Positions 46,237 to 55,010 of a stretch of 64,000 bases of DNA are shown in pieces. The translations under genes were made by a program, and so were the position numbers. The DNA is taken from contig NZ_JQZV01000013.1 of the NCBI RefSeq assembly GCF_000769115.1, positions 773,027 through 837,026 on the forward strand, in the 5' to 3' direction. Below the pieces are notes generated by a model. It was not told where the DNA came from, ran no database searches, and saw nothing but the letters and a program-made list of their open reading frames with translations. Source of the stretch: Porphyromonas canoris. Lineage in GTDB: Bacteria; Bacteroidota; Bacteroidia; Bacteroidales; Porphyromonadaceae. Position 1 is the stretch's first letter; every line of letters starts with the position of its first letter.

Positions 46237-47817
46237 ATGAGGAAAAGCCACATTTCAGCATTAGTGTTTGCACTTGCTCTGTTCTCTTCCGGTTGTAAGG
46301 AAGAGCCATTCAGACTTCCTAATAATGGTAAAGAAACTCCACAAGAGAAACTGATGGAGCTGCATTTGACCTCTTCTACAAGATACAATGAGATGGTTTT
46401 TAGAGGAGAAGAGGAGGGGAGCAACAAACTTTTAGAGATTAAGAAGCATCTTTCGCAGGATATTCAAAGTGTTTATTTTCTTTTTTTTGCACCTTCCGGT
46501 AAAGAGTATATCCTTAAACAGCAGATATACTATCCTGTATTCAGAAGCAAAGAAGGTATAGTTTCGGATGCTTTTGAATCTTTGACTTTAACAGAAACAG
46601 GAGTCGATATAAAATTCAATCCGATCAAGATTAAGCAAAACAATTATAAGCTGATTGTTTTGTTTAACCCTTATAAGACTCTTATAGACAAGCTTGAACT
46701 TAATAAAACCAACATAAAGATATTTGATAGTCCGGTATCAATCTATGACAAAGACTCTAAAGACGACTTTTTCATCCAAAACACATACATCTGTAAAGAT
46801 GGAGCGGTAACCATAAAACCCACTCCGGACACTCATGATTCAAACTCCGATACATCTCAGCATTATCAGCTATTCGAGATGACTCCCGTCAGCTCTTATT
46901 ATACTCTCTCATTTGATAACATGGTCGTGGAAGGAGGACGTATCGGTGAAGAGATAAAGATCTATCCGGATGTTGTGAACAAGAGCATTGTTCCATTTCC
47001 CTCCTACTCCAAGATGATCATAAGAACTGGTGTGGAAAGCGATTTTTCCATTCCTAAGGATGGAAATTTTGGCAGCATCAAGAATTTTGATCAGGTTAAT
47101 GCTCAGTTTTTTCGCATTGAAGACTCTAAGCTTTCCCGGACCAATATCGGAAAGACAATAAACATAAACTCTCCTTCCGATACTCCGTTTTATGGAATGA
47201 TTCCCGAAAACACTATCCAGGGACCTGAATTTTTAGCAACCAACTGCTCGCGCTTAATTGTCTCTGTTACCTATGCTCCGGAGACAATAGAGTTAGGTTC
47301 GAGTTGGGCAACATATAAAGGACGAACATTTGACGACAATAGTTTTAAGACTCTTATCACAAAGGTTACTACTGCAAAGGTAGATCAGCTGGATGCTTAC
47401 GAGCAGGCATTTAAGAAAGACTATGAAGAAGGCAAAAAATACCTGGAAAACTTTATCAAGCAAGCTACGGGAAGCCAACGTGAGAAAGACAGAGCCCGTT
47501 ACATATTATCGGGAATGAACTCTCATACCAACTCTTATCACATTAGAGGTATATCTTACCATCATGGCGGCATCTGTTTTTATGCCATACCATTGGTTCA
47601 TAAAGAGATTTTAGACTCATCCTCATCCAAGATTTTCAAACTTTACTCTTCGGTAAGAAACCACTTATACCATATCTCCGTTAGCAAGATAAGAAAGCCG
47701 GGGAAGGCAATGATTTCTCAACTTCCGATGGACGAAGAGCTAAAAGAAGAGAAGACGTCAGGTTTTGGTTCGGGATATAATTATCCTGAAGAGGTCAGTA
47801 TGAACGTTGAGTTATAA
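46237..47817 (+). CDS. Fimbrillin-like (FimA/Mfa1-type) lipoprotein
   Basis: A 526-residue lipoprotein with lipobox LFSSGC (Cys at about residue 20). N-terminal MELHLTSSTRYNEMVF and the SVYFLFFAPSGKEYIL strand resemble the first domain of Bacteroidota type V fimbrillins. The C-terminal KLYSSVRNHLYHISVSKIRKPGKAM resembles the VRNxxYxVxVxxI strand of the Mfa1 group. Family members are exported as lipoproteins, cleaved by gingipain-like proteases and joined by donor-strand exchange. No anchor, tip or usher-like genes follow, so it is an orphan. It has its own promoter and terminator. Major pilin, tip or accessory role cannot be told. Confidence 0.68.
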   Translation: MRKSHISALVFALALFSSGCKEEPFRLPNNGKETPQEKLMELHLTSSTRYNEMVFRGEEEGSNKLLEIKKHLSQDIQSVYFLFFAPSGKEYILKQQIYYPVFRSKEGIVSDAFESLTLTETGVDIKFNPIKIKQNNYKLIVLFNPYKTLIDKLELNKTNIKIFDSPVSIYDKDSKDDFFIQNTYICKDGAVTIKPTPDTHDSNSDTSQHYQLFEMTPVSSYYTLSFDNMVVEGGRIGEEIKIYPDVVNKSIVPFPSYSKMIIRTGVESDFSIPKDGNFGSIKNFDQVNAQFFRIEDSKLSRTNIGKTININSPSDTPFYGMIPENTIQGPEFLATNCSRLIVSVTYAPETIELGSSWATYKGRTFDDNSFKTLITKVTTAKVDQLDAYEQAFKKDYEEGKKYLENFIKQATGSQREKDRARYILSGMNSHTNSYHIRGISYHHGGICFYAIPLVHKEILDSSSSKIFKLYSSVRNHLYHISVSKIRKPGKAMISQLPMDEELKEEKTSGFGSGYNYPEEVSMNVEL

Positions 47818-47863
47818 TTTTTCACATAAAGAAATAAGAGACTCTTTAGATCCGAGTGGAGAG

Positions 47864-47910
47864 AAAAAGTTTAGGGGTTTTGGTTATCGCCGAAGCTCCT
47901 AAACTTTTTT
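47864..47910 (+). terminator. Terminator after the fimbrillin-like gene
   Basis: AAAAAGTTTAGG (47864-47875) pairs perfectly with CCTAAACTTTTT (47898-47909), with a T-run. Confidence 0.9.
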
Positions 47911-48002
47911 CGGGAGACTATATCAGTTTGCAGTTTTTTTATTTTAAGCTTCATATCTGTCCCGTTAAGCTTTTGTTGCTTTCGGTGGGATGAAATAATA
48001 AG

Positions 48003-48010
48003 TATATTTG
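48003..48010 (+). promoter_or_regulatory. Candidate -7 box for dapB
   Basis: TATATTTG matches TANNTTTG and lies 27 bp before the dapB ATG. The nearest upstream TTG (47976-47978) is 24 bp away, a little too far. Confidence 0.45.
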
Positions 48011-48037
48011 TGAGCGAAAAATATATACGAAGACAGC

Positions 48038-48805
48038 ATGAAAATAGCTCTTATAGGATATGGAAAGATGGGTAAAACCATCAAAGAGATAGCGGAAAGG
48101 AGAGGGCATAAAATAGTATCGGTGATAGACGAGGAGAATGTATGGGAGTTGGAAGACCGTTCATCCTCTTTTTTCACTGCGGATGTTGCCATAGAGTTTA
48201 GCACCCCTTCGTCTGCTCCGGGGCATTTGGAGGCGTGTTTCAGAGCAGGAATACCTGTTGTCTGCGGTACTACAGGCTGGCTTTCCGAGTGGGATAATGT
48301 GATCCGCACGATGGAGAAGGAGAATGGTACACTATTTTATAGCTCCAACTTCAGTATCGGTGTCTATATCTTCGGAAAGATAAATGAGCTGCTTGCCACT
48401 TATATGAATCTTCTTCCCCAGTATGGTGTTATTATAGATGAGACACATCATACCGAGAAGAAAGATGCTCCAAGCGGTACGGCTCTGACGCTTGCCAATC
48501 AGATTCTCGACAAGATAGATCGGAAGTTGGCTATATTTACCACTACGGATGGTTCGCTTGCTCCTGTGGATGAGGGTATTACCATTCGTGCGCATCGCAA
48601 AGATAATGTACCGGGCACGCATACAATATCTTACTCTTCAAAGATAGACGACATCACGATAGAGCATAAAGCTCACGGGCGAGAAGGATTTGCCACCGGA
48701 GCGATCATGGCAGCAGAATATATTCCGGGACGGAAGGGTCTGTTCTCCATAGATGCCCTGATGGAGGATTTGCTCAAGAGTAGCGAGAAAAGAGATGAAC
48801 CATAA
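48038..48805 (+). CDS. dapB: 4-hydroxy-tetrahydrodipicolinate reductase
   Basis: NAD(P)H-dependent reductase of the lysine/diaminopimelate pathway, needed for peptidoglycan. The Rossmann motif IGYGKMGKTI lies at residues 5-14. The catalytic segment IIDETHHTEKKDAPSGTALTLA lies at about 135-155 with the essential His pair and the KDAPSGTA signature. The NFSIGV segment is at about 106. Length 255 is normal. The following oxidoreductase gene overlaps its end by 11 bp. Confidence 0.95.
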   Translation: MKIALIGYGKMGKTIKEIAERRGHKIVSVIDEENVWELEDRSSSFFTADVAIEFSTPSSAPGHLEACFRAGIPVVCGTTGWLSEWDNVIRTMEKENGTLFYSSNFSIGVYIFGKINELLATYMNLLPQYGVIIDETHHTEKKDAPSGTALTLANQILDKIDRKLAIFTTTDGSLAPVDEGITIRAHRKDNVPGTHTISYSSKIDDITIEHKAHGREGFATGAIMAAEYIPGRKGLFSIDALMEDLLKSSEKRDEP

Positions 48806-50066
48806 TCATCTTCTTTCCTTTAGAGCCGAACCTATTCCGGTTGTACGCATCGGTATAGTTGGTTTAGGTGTAAGAGGTAGCAAGGCTTTGGATAGACTTG
48901 TAGAGATTCCCGGTGTCAGAATAGTGGCTCTTGCAGATTTGGACGAGTCGGTCGTACGGAAAGCATCGGAGCTTTTACCTTATCGTGAGGTCTCTTGCTA
49001 TACCGGAGAGCGTGCCGCGACTTCTTGTGTTACGGACTCTTGTGTGGATTTGCTCTACATCACAACCACATGGGAGAGTCATGCAGAGATAGCAACGGAG
49101 GGGATGATGCACGGAAAGCATGTCGCAATAGAAGTGCCGGCAGCCATCTCCATGGCTCAGATATGGCAACTTGTAGAGACCGCCGAGCAGACCCGGAGGC
49201 ATTGCTTCATGTTGGAAAACAGTGTGTACGACCGCTTTGAGCTGTCCATGCTTCACATGGCACAGTGTGGCATCTTCGGGGAAATCGTTCACGCAAAGGG
49301 AGGATATGTACACAATCTTCACAGCCAATGGCTGCAACACAGAGAAGATTGGAGATTGGCGCATAATATTGCAAGGCGAGGAGATCTCTATCCAACCCAT
49401 GGAGTGGCTCCTCTCTGCCTTGCCATGAACATACACAGAGGAGATCGTCTTTCACGATTAGTCGCTATGGAAGCCGTCCCGAAGCATACTCCTCGTGTGT
49501 TGGGCGATCATTATGGCGAAGATTTCAGCAGCTTTGCAAATGGAGATCACACTCAGACCATCATACAGACAGAGAAAGGATGCACGCTCTATATCGAACA
49601 CGATGTTGCCTCATACAGACCTTACTCTCGCTCTTTGCAGATTGTCGGCACGGACGGATTCGCTCAAAAATACCCTTATCCCGTACTCTCGCTGAAGCCT
49701 GAATATTGTAACGGCATCTCTTATAACAGCGTAGTTCATCCGGATCTTCCGGACTATCTGCCACACGAACAGACGGAGCAGCTGTTGCAGAAATACAGCC
49801 ATCCGATCCTTACACCGGATATTCTTGACGGCATAAAGCATTTGGAGGGACATGCTCCTATGAGCGGCATTATGGACAGACGGCTTATATACTGTCTGCA
49901 GAAAGGTTTACCTCTTGACATGGATGTCTATGACATGGCAGAGTGGTGCTCTATCATTCCGCTTTCGGAAGAGTCTCTTCGTCTCGGATCAGTTCCGATA
50001 GAGATCCCGGACTTCACTCGAGGGGCATGGGATATACTGGAAAAAGTAGATTGGCATATATCTTAA
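48795..50066 (+). CDS. Gfo/Idh/MocA oxidoreductase, GH109-like
   Basis: NAD-binding Gfo/Idh/MocA protein of 423 residues. The Rossmann motif is GIVGLGVRGSKALD (about 19-32). The segments KHVAIEVPAAIS, MLENSVYDRFELSMLHMA and RRGDLYPTHGVAPLCLAMNIHRGDRL closely follow GH109 enzymes, which use bound NAD to hydrolyse alpha-N-acetylgalactosamine. Exported GH109 proteins usually have a Tat or lipoprotein signal; none is seen here, so this one is probably cytoplasmic. It overlaps dapB by 11 bp. Alternative: an unrelated sugar dehydrogenase. GH20 activity from 44-46 kb would fit an amino-sugar diet. Confidence 0.78.
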   Translation: MNHNHLLSFRAEPIPVVRIGIVGLGVRGSKALDRLVEIPGVRIVALADLDESVVRKASELLPYREVSCYTGERAATSCVTDSCVDLLYITTTWESHAEIATEGMMHGKHVAIEVPAAISMAQIWQLVETAEQTRRHCFMLENSVYDRFELSMLHMAQCGIFGEIVHAKGGYVHNLHSQWLQHREDWRLAHNIARRGDLYPTHGVAPLCLAMNIHRGDRLSRLVAMEAVPKHTPRVLGDHYGEDFSSFANGDHTQTIIQTEKGCTLYIEHDVASYRPYSRSLQIVGTDGFAQKYPYPVLSLKPEYCNGISYNSVVHPDLPDYLPHEQTEQLLQKYSHPILTPDILDGIKHLEGHAPMSGIMDRRLIYCLQKGLPLDMDVYDMAEWCSIIPLSEESLRLGSVPIEIPDFTRGAWDILEKVDWHIS

Positions 50067-50070
50067 ACAG

Positions 50071-50121
50071 AAAAGGATTCGTACAGCGTGGTAGTTTTAC
50101 CACATCCGTACGAATCCTTTT
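50071..50121. terminator. Bidirectional terminator
   Basis: AAAAGGATTCGTAC (50071-50084) pairs perfectly with GTACGAATCCTTTT (50108-50121), with a second inner hairpin GTGGTA/TACCAC (50088-50103). It lies between converging genes and has A and T runs on opposite sides, so it can serve both. Confidence 0.9.
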
Positions 50122-50142
50122 TTCTTTCGGACAGAGAGGTTG

Positions 50143-50673
50143 TTATCCTTTCACGATCTTGATAGGACGAGAAAACTGTTTGCCGTTGAGATAAAAACTC
50201 CTCTTTACCTTTATATCATTCTTTTTCCTGTGCGCTTTCTGGTTGATGGTTATTACATCTTCCGGCCAGCCGTTCCCCCAGTTCAGCACCAACTTTTCCG
50301 ATTCAAACGTACTGTCGCCTGCCAATTCTCCAAAATATAAAACCTTACGTCCATTTTTGTTTGTCCCAATAAGCAGCCCATGAAATGTAGGCATATAGGC
50401 TCGGAAAACATCAGGAGTCGGTCGGTCTATTCTTTCTCCCATCTTAAAAGTCTTTCCTAAAAATGTGGCGGTAACATCTTGAGAGAGCAGGTTGCCCGGA
50501 GTATTGGCATCCAAAAGATCTCTTCCCTCCTTATCTGCCACTTCTATTTCTATGTTGAGAGGATAGAAATCAAAGATGATATCGGGGTCTTCTCCCTTAC
50601 AAGAGCTTATCAGAAAAGAGCCTGCAAGCAGTAGCAGGCAAAGATGAAATAGTGTAGAAAAACTGTGTTTCAT
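50143..50673 (-). CDS. Putative lipoprotein, unknown function
   Basis: A 176-residue protein with a hydrophobic signal sequence ending in the lipobox LISSC (Cys at about residue 25), so exported and lipid-anchored. The mature part has alternating beta-like segments (FYPLNIEIEVADKEG, VTATFLGKTFKM, LLIGTNKNGRKVLYFGEL) and ends with a basic IKVKRSFYLNGKQFSRPIKIVKG. I do not recognise the family. It is monocistronic, convergent with the GH109-like gene, and divergent from pyrH across a 590-bp gap. Confidence 0.7.
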   Translation of the reverse strand: MKHSFSTLFHLCLLLLAGSFLISSCKGEDPDIIFDFYPLNIEIEVADKEGRDLLDANTPGNLLSQDVTATFLGKTFKMGERIDRPTPDVFRAYMPTFHGLLIGTNKNGRKVLYFGELAGDSTFESEKLVLNWGNGWPEDVITINQKAHRKKNDIKVKRSFYLNGKQFSRPIKIVKG

Positions 50674-51265
50674 CGGATTGCGCTTTTAGTTTGATGGCAC
50701 AAATGTAAAGAAAAAACGAATAACGGAGAGATTTTTTATGGAATGTATTTGAGATTTTGAACGTATATAATAGATCCGGTATTCGGTATTAAATCTTTTG
50801 CCAAACGTTATAAAATCTCGAAATCAGGCTTTGAGTTGTGGAAGTCAAGCCTTGACTTTTGAAAATCCAATCTTGAAAGAGAGCGAGCAAGCCTTGATTT
50901 GAATTTCCGATTGCGTTCAGAGCAAACTCTAAATACGGTAAATATCTTTTCTAATCAGGTTCAGACTCTTTTGGAGGCAGCTTAGGAAATGAACATTTCT
51001 CTGTCTTTAAGATGTATATGGGGCAGATGGGTTAAAGAATAGATGTTTTTCCAAAATGTTCTATCTCCGAATAACCACCGTTACAAGCATGAAAACAGCA
51101 TCATGATGCAAAATCCGGAGCGTGTAGAAATAGGGTATAAACCATTTTGGATGCGGAGTATTAAACTAAATTCTTTATCTTTGAGGGATAGAGAAGGTGG
51201 CTTTTGTGCTTCCTTCTGCCGAATAACAGAAATACGAATAATATTATACCAAGCAGAGATTGGAG
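50674..51265. other. Divergent intergenic region upstream of pyrH
   Basis: A 592-bp gap. It holds a 21-bp degenerate array (50825-50908) and a -7-like TATCTTTG at 51176-51183, about 83 bp before pyrH. A 111-codon frame at 51043-51378 overlaps pyrH in another frame and is not believed. Confidence 0.6.
50825..50908 (+). repeat. 21-bp degenerate repeat array, 4 units
   Basis: Units start at 50825 (CAGGCTTTGA), 50846 (CAAGCCTTGA), 50867 (CCAATCTTGA) and 50888 (CAAGCCTTGA), exactly 21 bp apart. The second unit (spacer CTTTTGAAAAT) is nearly identical to the third at 62838 (CTTTTGGAAAT). Confidence 0.8.
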
Positions 51266-51979
51266 ATGAAGAGAGTCTTATTGAAACTCAGTGGCGAAAG
51301 TCTCATGGGAGCACAGTCCTATGGCATAGACCCTTCCCGACTAAATTCATACGCACAAGAGATAAAACGCTCTCGTGATTTGGGTATTCAGATTGCAATA
51401 GTAATAGGAGGAGGAAACATCTTTAGAGGTCTTTCCGGAGCCACTCAGTCCGGTTTCGATAGAGTAAAAGGAGATCAGATGGGGATGTTGGCCACGTGTA
51501 TCAATAGCTTGGCTCTAAGCTCCGCACTGACGGCAAACGGAGTGGATAATGTGGTCTATACCGCCATCCGAATGGAACCAATAGGGGAGTTTTACGATAA
51601 ATGGAAAGCAATAGCAGCCCTTCAAGCCGGTAGGGTGGTCATCTGTGCGGCAGGTACCGGAAATCCTTTCTTTACCACAGATACCGGTTCATCTCTCCGA
51701 GCGATAGAGTTGGAAGCGGATGCCATGCTTAAAGGTACAAGAGTGGATGGCATATACGACAAAGACCCGGAAAAGCATCCGGATGCTGTTCGGTTCGATC
51801 GGATATCCTACTCGGACGTTATAGCCAAAGATCTGAAAGTGATGGACGTAACGGCTACGGCAATGTGTATGCAGAACAAGATGCCTATCGTGGTATTCGA
51901 TATGGATACACCTGGAAATCTGTTCAAGCTTCTCTCCGGAGAAAATATCGGTACACGTGTCTATATAGATAAGGAGTAA
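51266..51979 (+). CDS. pyrH: UMP kinase
   Basis: Phosphorylates UMP to UDP with ATP; a hexameric amino-acid-kinase-family enzyme. Signature LKLSGESLMG is at residues 5-14, followed by VIGGGNIFRG at about 50, the acceptor region FDRVKGDQMGMLAT, and the GTGNPFFTTDTGSSLRAIEL segment. Length 237 is normal. The ATG at 51266 is chosen over a TTG two codons earlier. frr follows after 46 bp, the widely conserved pyrH-frr order; tsf is not present here. Confidence 0.95.
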   Translation: MKRVLLKLSGESLMGAQSYGIDPSRLNSYAQEIKRSRDLGIQIAIVIGGGNIFRGLSGATQSGFDRVKGDQMGMLATCINSLALSSALTANGVDNVVYTAIRMEPIGEFYDKWKAIAALQAGRVVICAAGTGNPFFTTDTGSSLRAIELEADAMLKGTRVDGIYDKDPEKHPDAVRFDRISYSDVIAKDLKVMDVTATAMCMQNKMPIVVFDMDTPGNLFKLLSGENIGTRVYIDKE

Positions 51980-52025
51980 CAACAATAGAGAGTAAACAAT
52001 CATCAAAAAACAAGTATAATAATTT

Positions 52026-52586
52026 ATGGAAGATATTAAAGTAGTTATAGAGCACGCAGAAACTCTAATGAATGATGCCATTTCATTTTTAGATGAGCAG
52101 CTGGCACGTATTCGCGCAGGTAAGGCAAATGTGAAAATTCTTGACGGTATCATGGTGATGTACTATGGCAACATGACACCTTTAGCCAATGTCTCGTCTC
52201 TTACTACTCCGGATGCCAAGACTATTCTTATCACTCCGTGGGAGAAGTCTATCATTAAGGACATAGAAAAGGCAATCATAGATTCGGATCTTGGAATCAC
52301 TCCGGAAAATAACGGAGAGCTTATCCGCATCGGCATTCCTCCTCTTACAGAAGAGAGACGTAAGCAGCTCGCCAAGCAGAGCAAGCATGAAGCGGAAACT
52401 GCTAAAGTGAGTGTGCGAAATGCCAGAAGAGATGCAATAGACCAGCTTAAAAAGATGGTGAAGAACGGTCTTGCCGAAGACATGGGTAAGGATGCAGAAG
52501 CAAAAGTGCAGAAGATCCACGATAAGTTTGTACAAAAGATAGACGAACTCTACGCAGCTAAAGAGAAGGAGATACTTACTATTTAA
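52026..52586 (+). CDS. frr: Ribosome recycling factor
   Basis: Splits post-termination ribosomes together with EF-G. The 186-residue length and the start ([22 protein letters not shown]) fit the family. The second-domain residues [15 protein letters not shown] and the basic helix [17 protein letters not shown] are also conserved. It follows pyrH and precedes rsgA by 41 bp. Confidence 0.96.
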   Translation: MEDIKVVIEHAETLMNDAISFLDEQLARIRAGKANVKILDGIMVMYYGNMTPLANVSSLTTPDAKTILITPWEKSIIKDIEKAIIDSDLGITPENNGELIRIGIPPLTEERRKQLAKQSKHEAETAKVSVRNARRDAIDQLKKMVKNGLAEDMGKDAEAKVQKIHDKFVQKIDELYAAKEKEILTI

Positions 52587-52627
52587 GAGAAGAGAAAAGC
52601 TCTGCTCCTTTGTTTTGTGGATAGTAG

Positions 52628-53605
52628 ATGACATCGCTACAGACAGGAATTGTTATAGGAAATCCGGGTAATGAGTACACTGTTCGCAGTGAGGGAAAAG
52701 ATTATCCGTGCAGACTGAAAGGACGCTTCAAGATAAAGGGGATAAGGACAACCAATCCTATTGCCATCGGTGATAGGGTGCGGTTTTCCATTCCCGAAGG
52801 TTACGGAGAGTCTTCAAGTGGTAAGGCGGATCTTTGTTGCTTTATTACTGAGATACTGCCCCGGAAAAACTATATCATCCGTCGGAGCATCAACCTTTCC
52901 AAAGAGGCACATATAATAGGAGCCAATCTGGATAGGGCATTGCTCATCGTTACGATAAACTATCCGGAAACACCGCTTACATTCATAGACCGATTTTTGG
53001 CAACAGCCGAGGCTTATGGTGTGGAAGTTGCTTTGGTCTTCAATAAGATAGACCTTTACAGCGATGAAGAGCAACAGATGCTCGGACAGCTCTGTAAAAT
53101 GTACGAGGAGATAGGGTACAGGTGCTTCTCTGTCTCTGCTATCGAGAATGAGGGAATGGAGACCCTTCGACAGTATGTAAGCAGAGGGGTAACACTCCTG
53201 TCCGGTCAGTCCGGAGTGGGGAAAAGCTCTATCATAAACGCTCTTGTGCCTACCGCTTCCTTACGGACAGCGTCTATCTCTTCCACTCACCTTGCCGGTG
53301 TGCATACGACAACCTATTCTACCATGATAGATTTGCCGGATGAGCCGGACTCTTTTCTGATAGATACGCCGGGGATAAAGGGGTTTGGAACGTTGGATTT
53401 TGACCCTAAAGAGGTGGGACATTTCTTCCCGGAAATCTTCCAAGTGTCGAAATCTTGTCGTTTTTCCAACTGTACACACACTCACGAACCCGGATGTGCC
53501 GTAAATGTAGCTGTGGAAGAGGGGCATATTTCAGAGTCGAGATTTCGAAGCTATCTGAGTATCTTGGAAGACAAAGACGAAGCTAAGTACAGAGAAGCCT
53601 ACTGA
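52628..53605 (+). CDS. rsgA: Small ribosomal subunit biogenesis GTPase RsgA
   Basis: Circularly permuted GTPase that checks maturation of the 30S subunit. An N-terminal OB-fold (about 1-85) is followed by the GTPase with the G4 motif VFNKIDLY (about 137), G1 GQSGVGKSSIINAL (about 195) and G3 DTPGIKGFG. The C-terminal zinc finger shows CRFSNCTHTHEPGC (about 278-291). Length 325 is normal. It fits functionally with frr just upstream. Confidence 0.96.
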   Translation: MTSLQTGIVIGNPGNEYTVRSEGKDYPCRLKGRFKIKGIRTTNPIAIGDRVRFSIPEGYGESSSGKADLCCFITEILPRKNYIIRRSINLSKEAHIIGANLDRALLIVTINYPETPLTFIDRFLATAEAYGVEVALVFNKIDLYSDEEQQMLGQLCKMYEEIGYRCFSVSAIENEGMETLRQYVSRGVTLLSGQSGVGKSSIINALVPTASLRTASISSTHLAGVHTTTYSTMIDLPDEPDSFLIDTPGIKGFGTLDFDPKEVGHFFPEIFQVSKSCRFSNCTHTHEPGCAVNVAVEEGHISESRFRSYLSILEDKDEAKYREAY

Positions 53606-53648
53606 GTATCTCGGTTATTATAAAAATCTATATCATTATAAATGCACA

Positions 53649-54317
53649 ATGAACCCTTTAAGTCATTTTCCTCCCGTTACAAAAAACCTTGTGATCATAA
53701 ATGCTTTGGCTTGGGTGTCCATGTTTGTCCTTTCAAGGCTGGGCTGGGATCTCACTTATCTACTTGGTTTGCACTACTTCCCAACAGAGAGTTTTAAGCT
53801 GTGGCAACCTTTCACATATATGTTCATGCATGATGCTTCAGGGTTTTCTCATATATTCTTTAATATGTTTGCCTTGGCGATGTTCGGACCAAGTCTGGAG
53901 AGAATATGGGGTGGAAAGAAGTTTTTATTCTTTTACCTCTTCACAGGGATTGGTGCCGGCATTGTGCAACAGATCGTTTGGTATCTCACTCTTACAGGAT
54001 ACTCGGAGTATAGTATATTCCTTTCTTCCGGTTATTTAGACCAGTTTATAACCGTGGGAGCAAGTGGTGCCATATTCGGAATACTGCTTGCCTTTGGAAT
54101 GACCTTCCCCAATGTTCCCATGTATATCATGTTCATACCCATACCTATCAAGGCAAAATATATGATGATAGGCTATGGACTTATAGAATTGTTTGCCGGT
54201 ATCCATCCGGGAGCAGGGGATAATGTCGCTCACTTTGCACACTTGGGAGGGATGTTGTTTGGTCTCATCCTTATACTTATCTGGCGCAGAAAACACGGGA
54301 AAGAGGTTTATTACTAA
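53649..54317 (+). CDS. Rhomboid family intramembrane serine protease
   Basis: A 222-residue membrane protein with six predicted helices. The catalytic Ser is in VGASGAIFGILLAFG (about residue 140) and the catalytic His in VAHFAHLGGMLFGL (about 197). The conserved HIFFNMFAL and FGPSLERIWGGKKFLFFYL form the L1/TM2 region. Rhomboids cut transmembrane segments within the membrane. It is 43 bp after rsgA and followed at 9 bp by a second, diverged rhomboid. Substrate unknown. Confidence 0.93.
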   Translation: MNPLSHFPPVTKNLVIINALAWVSMFVLSRLGWDLTYLLGLHYFPTESFKLWQPFTYMFMHDASGFSHIFFNMFALAMFGPSLERIWGGKKFLFFYLFTGIGAGIVQQIVWYLTLTGYSEYSIFLSSGYLDQFITVGASGAIFGILLAFGMTFPNVPMYIMFIPIPIKAKYMMIGYGLIELFAGIHPGAGDNVAHFAHLGGMLFGLILILIWRRKHGKEVYY

Positions 54318-54326
54318 ACAGTAGAC

Positions 54327-55010
54327 GTGGTTAATATCAGACAACAACGAGGACATCTGCCACTCTTTTGGTGGTGTGCCGGTATGTGTACACTGTCTGT
54401 ACTCTTTTGGTTGCTTCCCGTCTCCGGGGATCTTCTGTTTACTCCTGCACTTACATCGGTGGCAGATGCACCGTGGACCTTATTGTCGTATCCCTTTTTT
54501 CACAAGACCTTCTTGCATTTGGGCAGTAATATCTTGTTGTTTACCGGGGTTATACTTTTTTCTCTCTTTGGAGATAAGAAGGTTTACATCTTTCGTCCCG
54601 TTTTATATACCGTTTTTGCATTTCTGTTTCCTCTCTTTCTTTTCACTGCTACAACCATTTTAATCCCTCAATGGATGGGCTCTCTTAGTGGTGCATCCGG
54701 CTTGGCTTTGTTGGCTTTCGGCAGTGTGCTGGGGTGTTATAAAGGGTTTCCTTTTTACCTGTTTGCATTTCTTGGTATCGCAATCATTCTCGGACTGCTT
54801 TTGCAAGGCAATAGTGCCGGACATATTGTCCATCTGGGAGCTCTCATACTGGGAATTATTTTTGGAAAGAAGAAGATATTTATCTACTCCTTGACAAAAG
54901 GAGAGGCAGATAGAACAGATATGAAAAAACAGATACATGAGTCCGGATATACTTCTCTGTCCGGATCTCAAAGAAAACAACTTATTCGGAAAGATGGCAT
55001 AAAGAGATGA
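54327..55010 (+). CDS. Second rhomboid-family protein
   Basis: A 227-residue rhomboid-like protein from a GTG start. Helix 2 has KTFLHLGSNILLFTGV, the likely active Ser is in GSLSGASGLALLAFG (about 125), and the His is in NSAGHIVHLGALILG (about 172). The C-terminal ~40 residues are a charged cytoplasmic tail (KGEADRTDMKKQIHESG). It is much diverged from its neighbour but keeps the Ser-His dyad, so it may be active. The last four bases overlap the next ATG (ATGA), tying it to the nuclease/phosphatase gene. Confidence 0.85.
   Translation: MVNIRQQRGHLPLFWWCAGMCTLSVLFWLLPVSGDLLFTPALTSVADAPWTLLSYPFFHKTFLHLGSNILLFTGVILFSLFGDKKVYIFRPVLYTVFAFLFPLFLFTATTILIPQWMGSLSGASGLALLAFGSVLGCYKGFPFYLFAFLGIAIILGLLLQGNSAGHIVHLGALILGIIFGKKKIFIYSLTKGEADRTDMKKQIHESGYTSLSGSQRKQLIRKDGIKR

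Noticed and set aside
51043-51378. 111-codon frame upstream of and overlapping pyrH
   Set aside because: It overlaps the pyrH start in another frame and spans the likely promoter; no recognisable domain.
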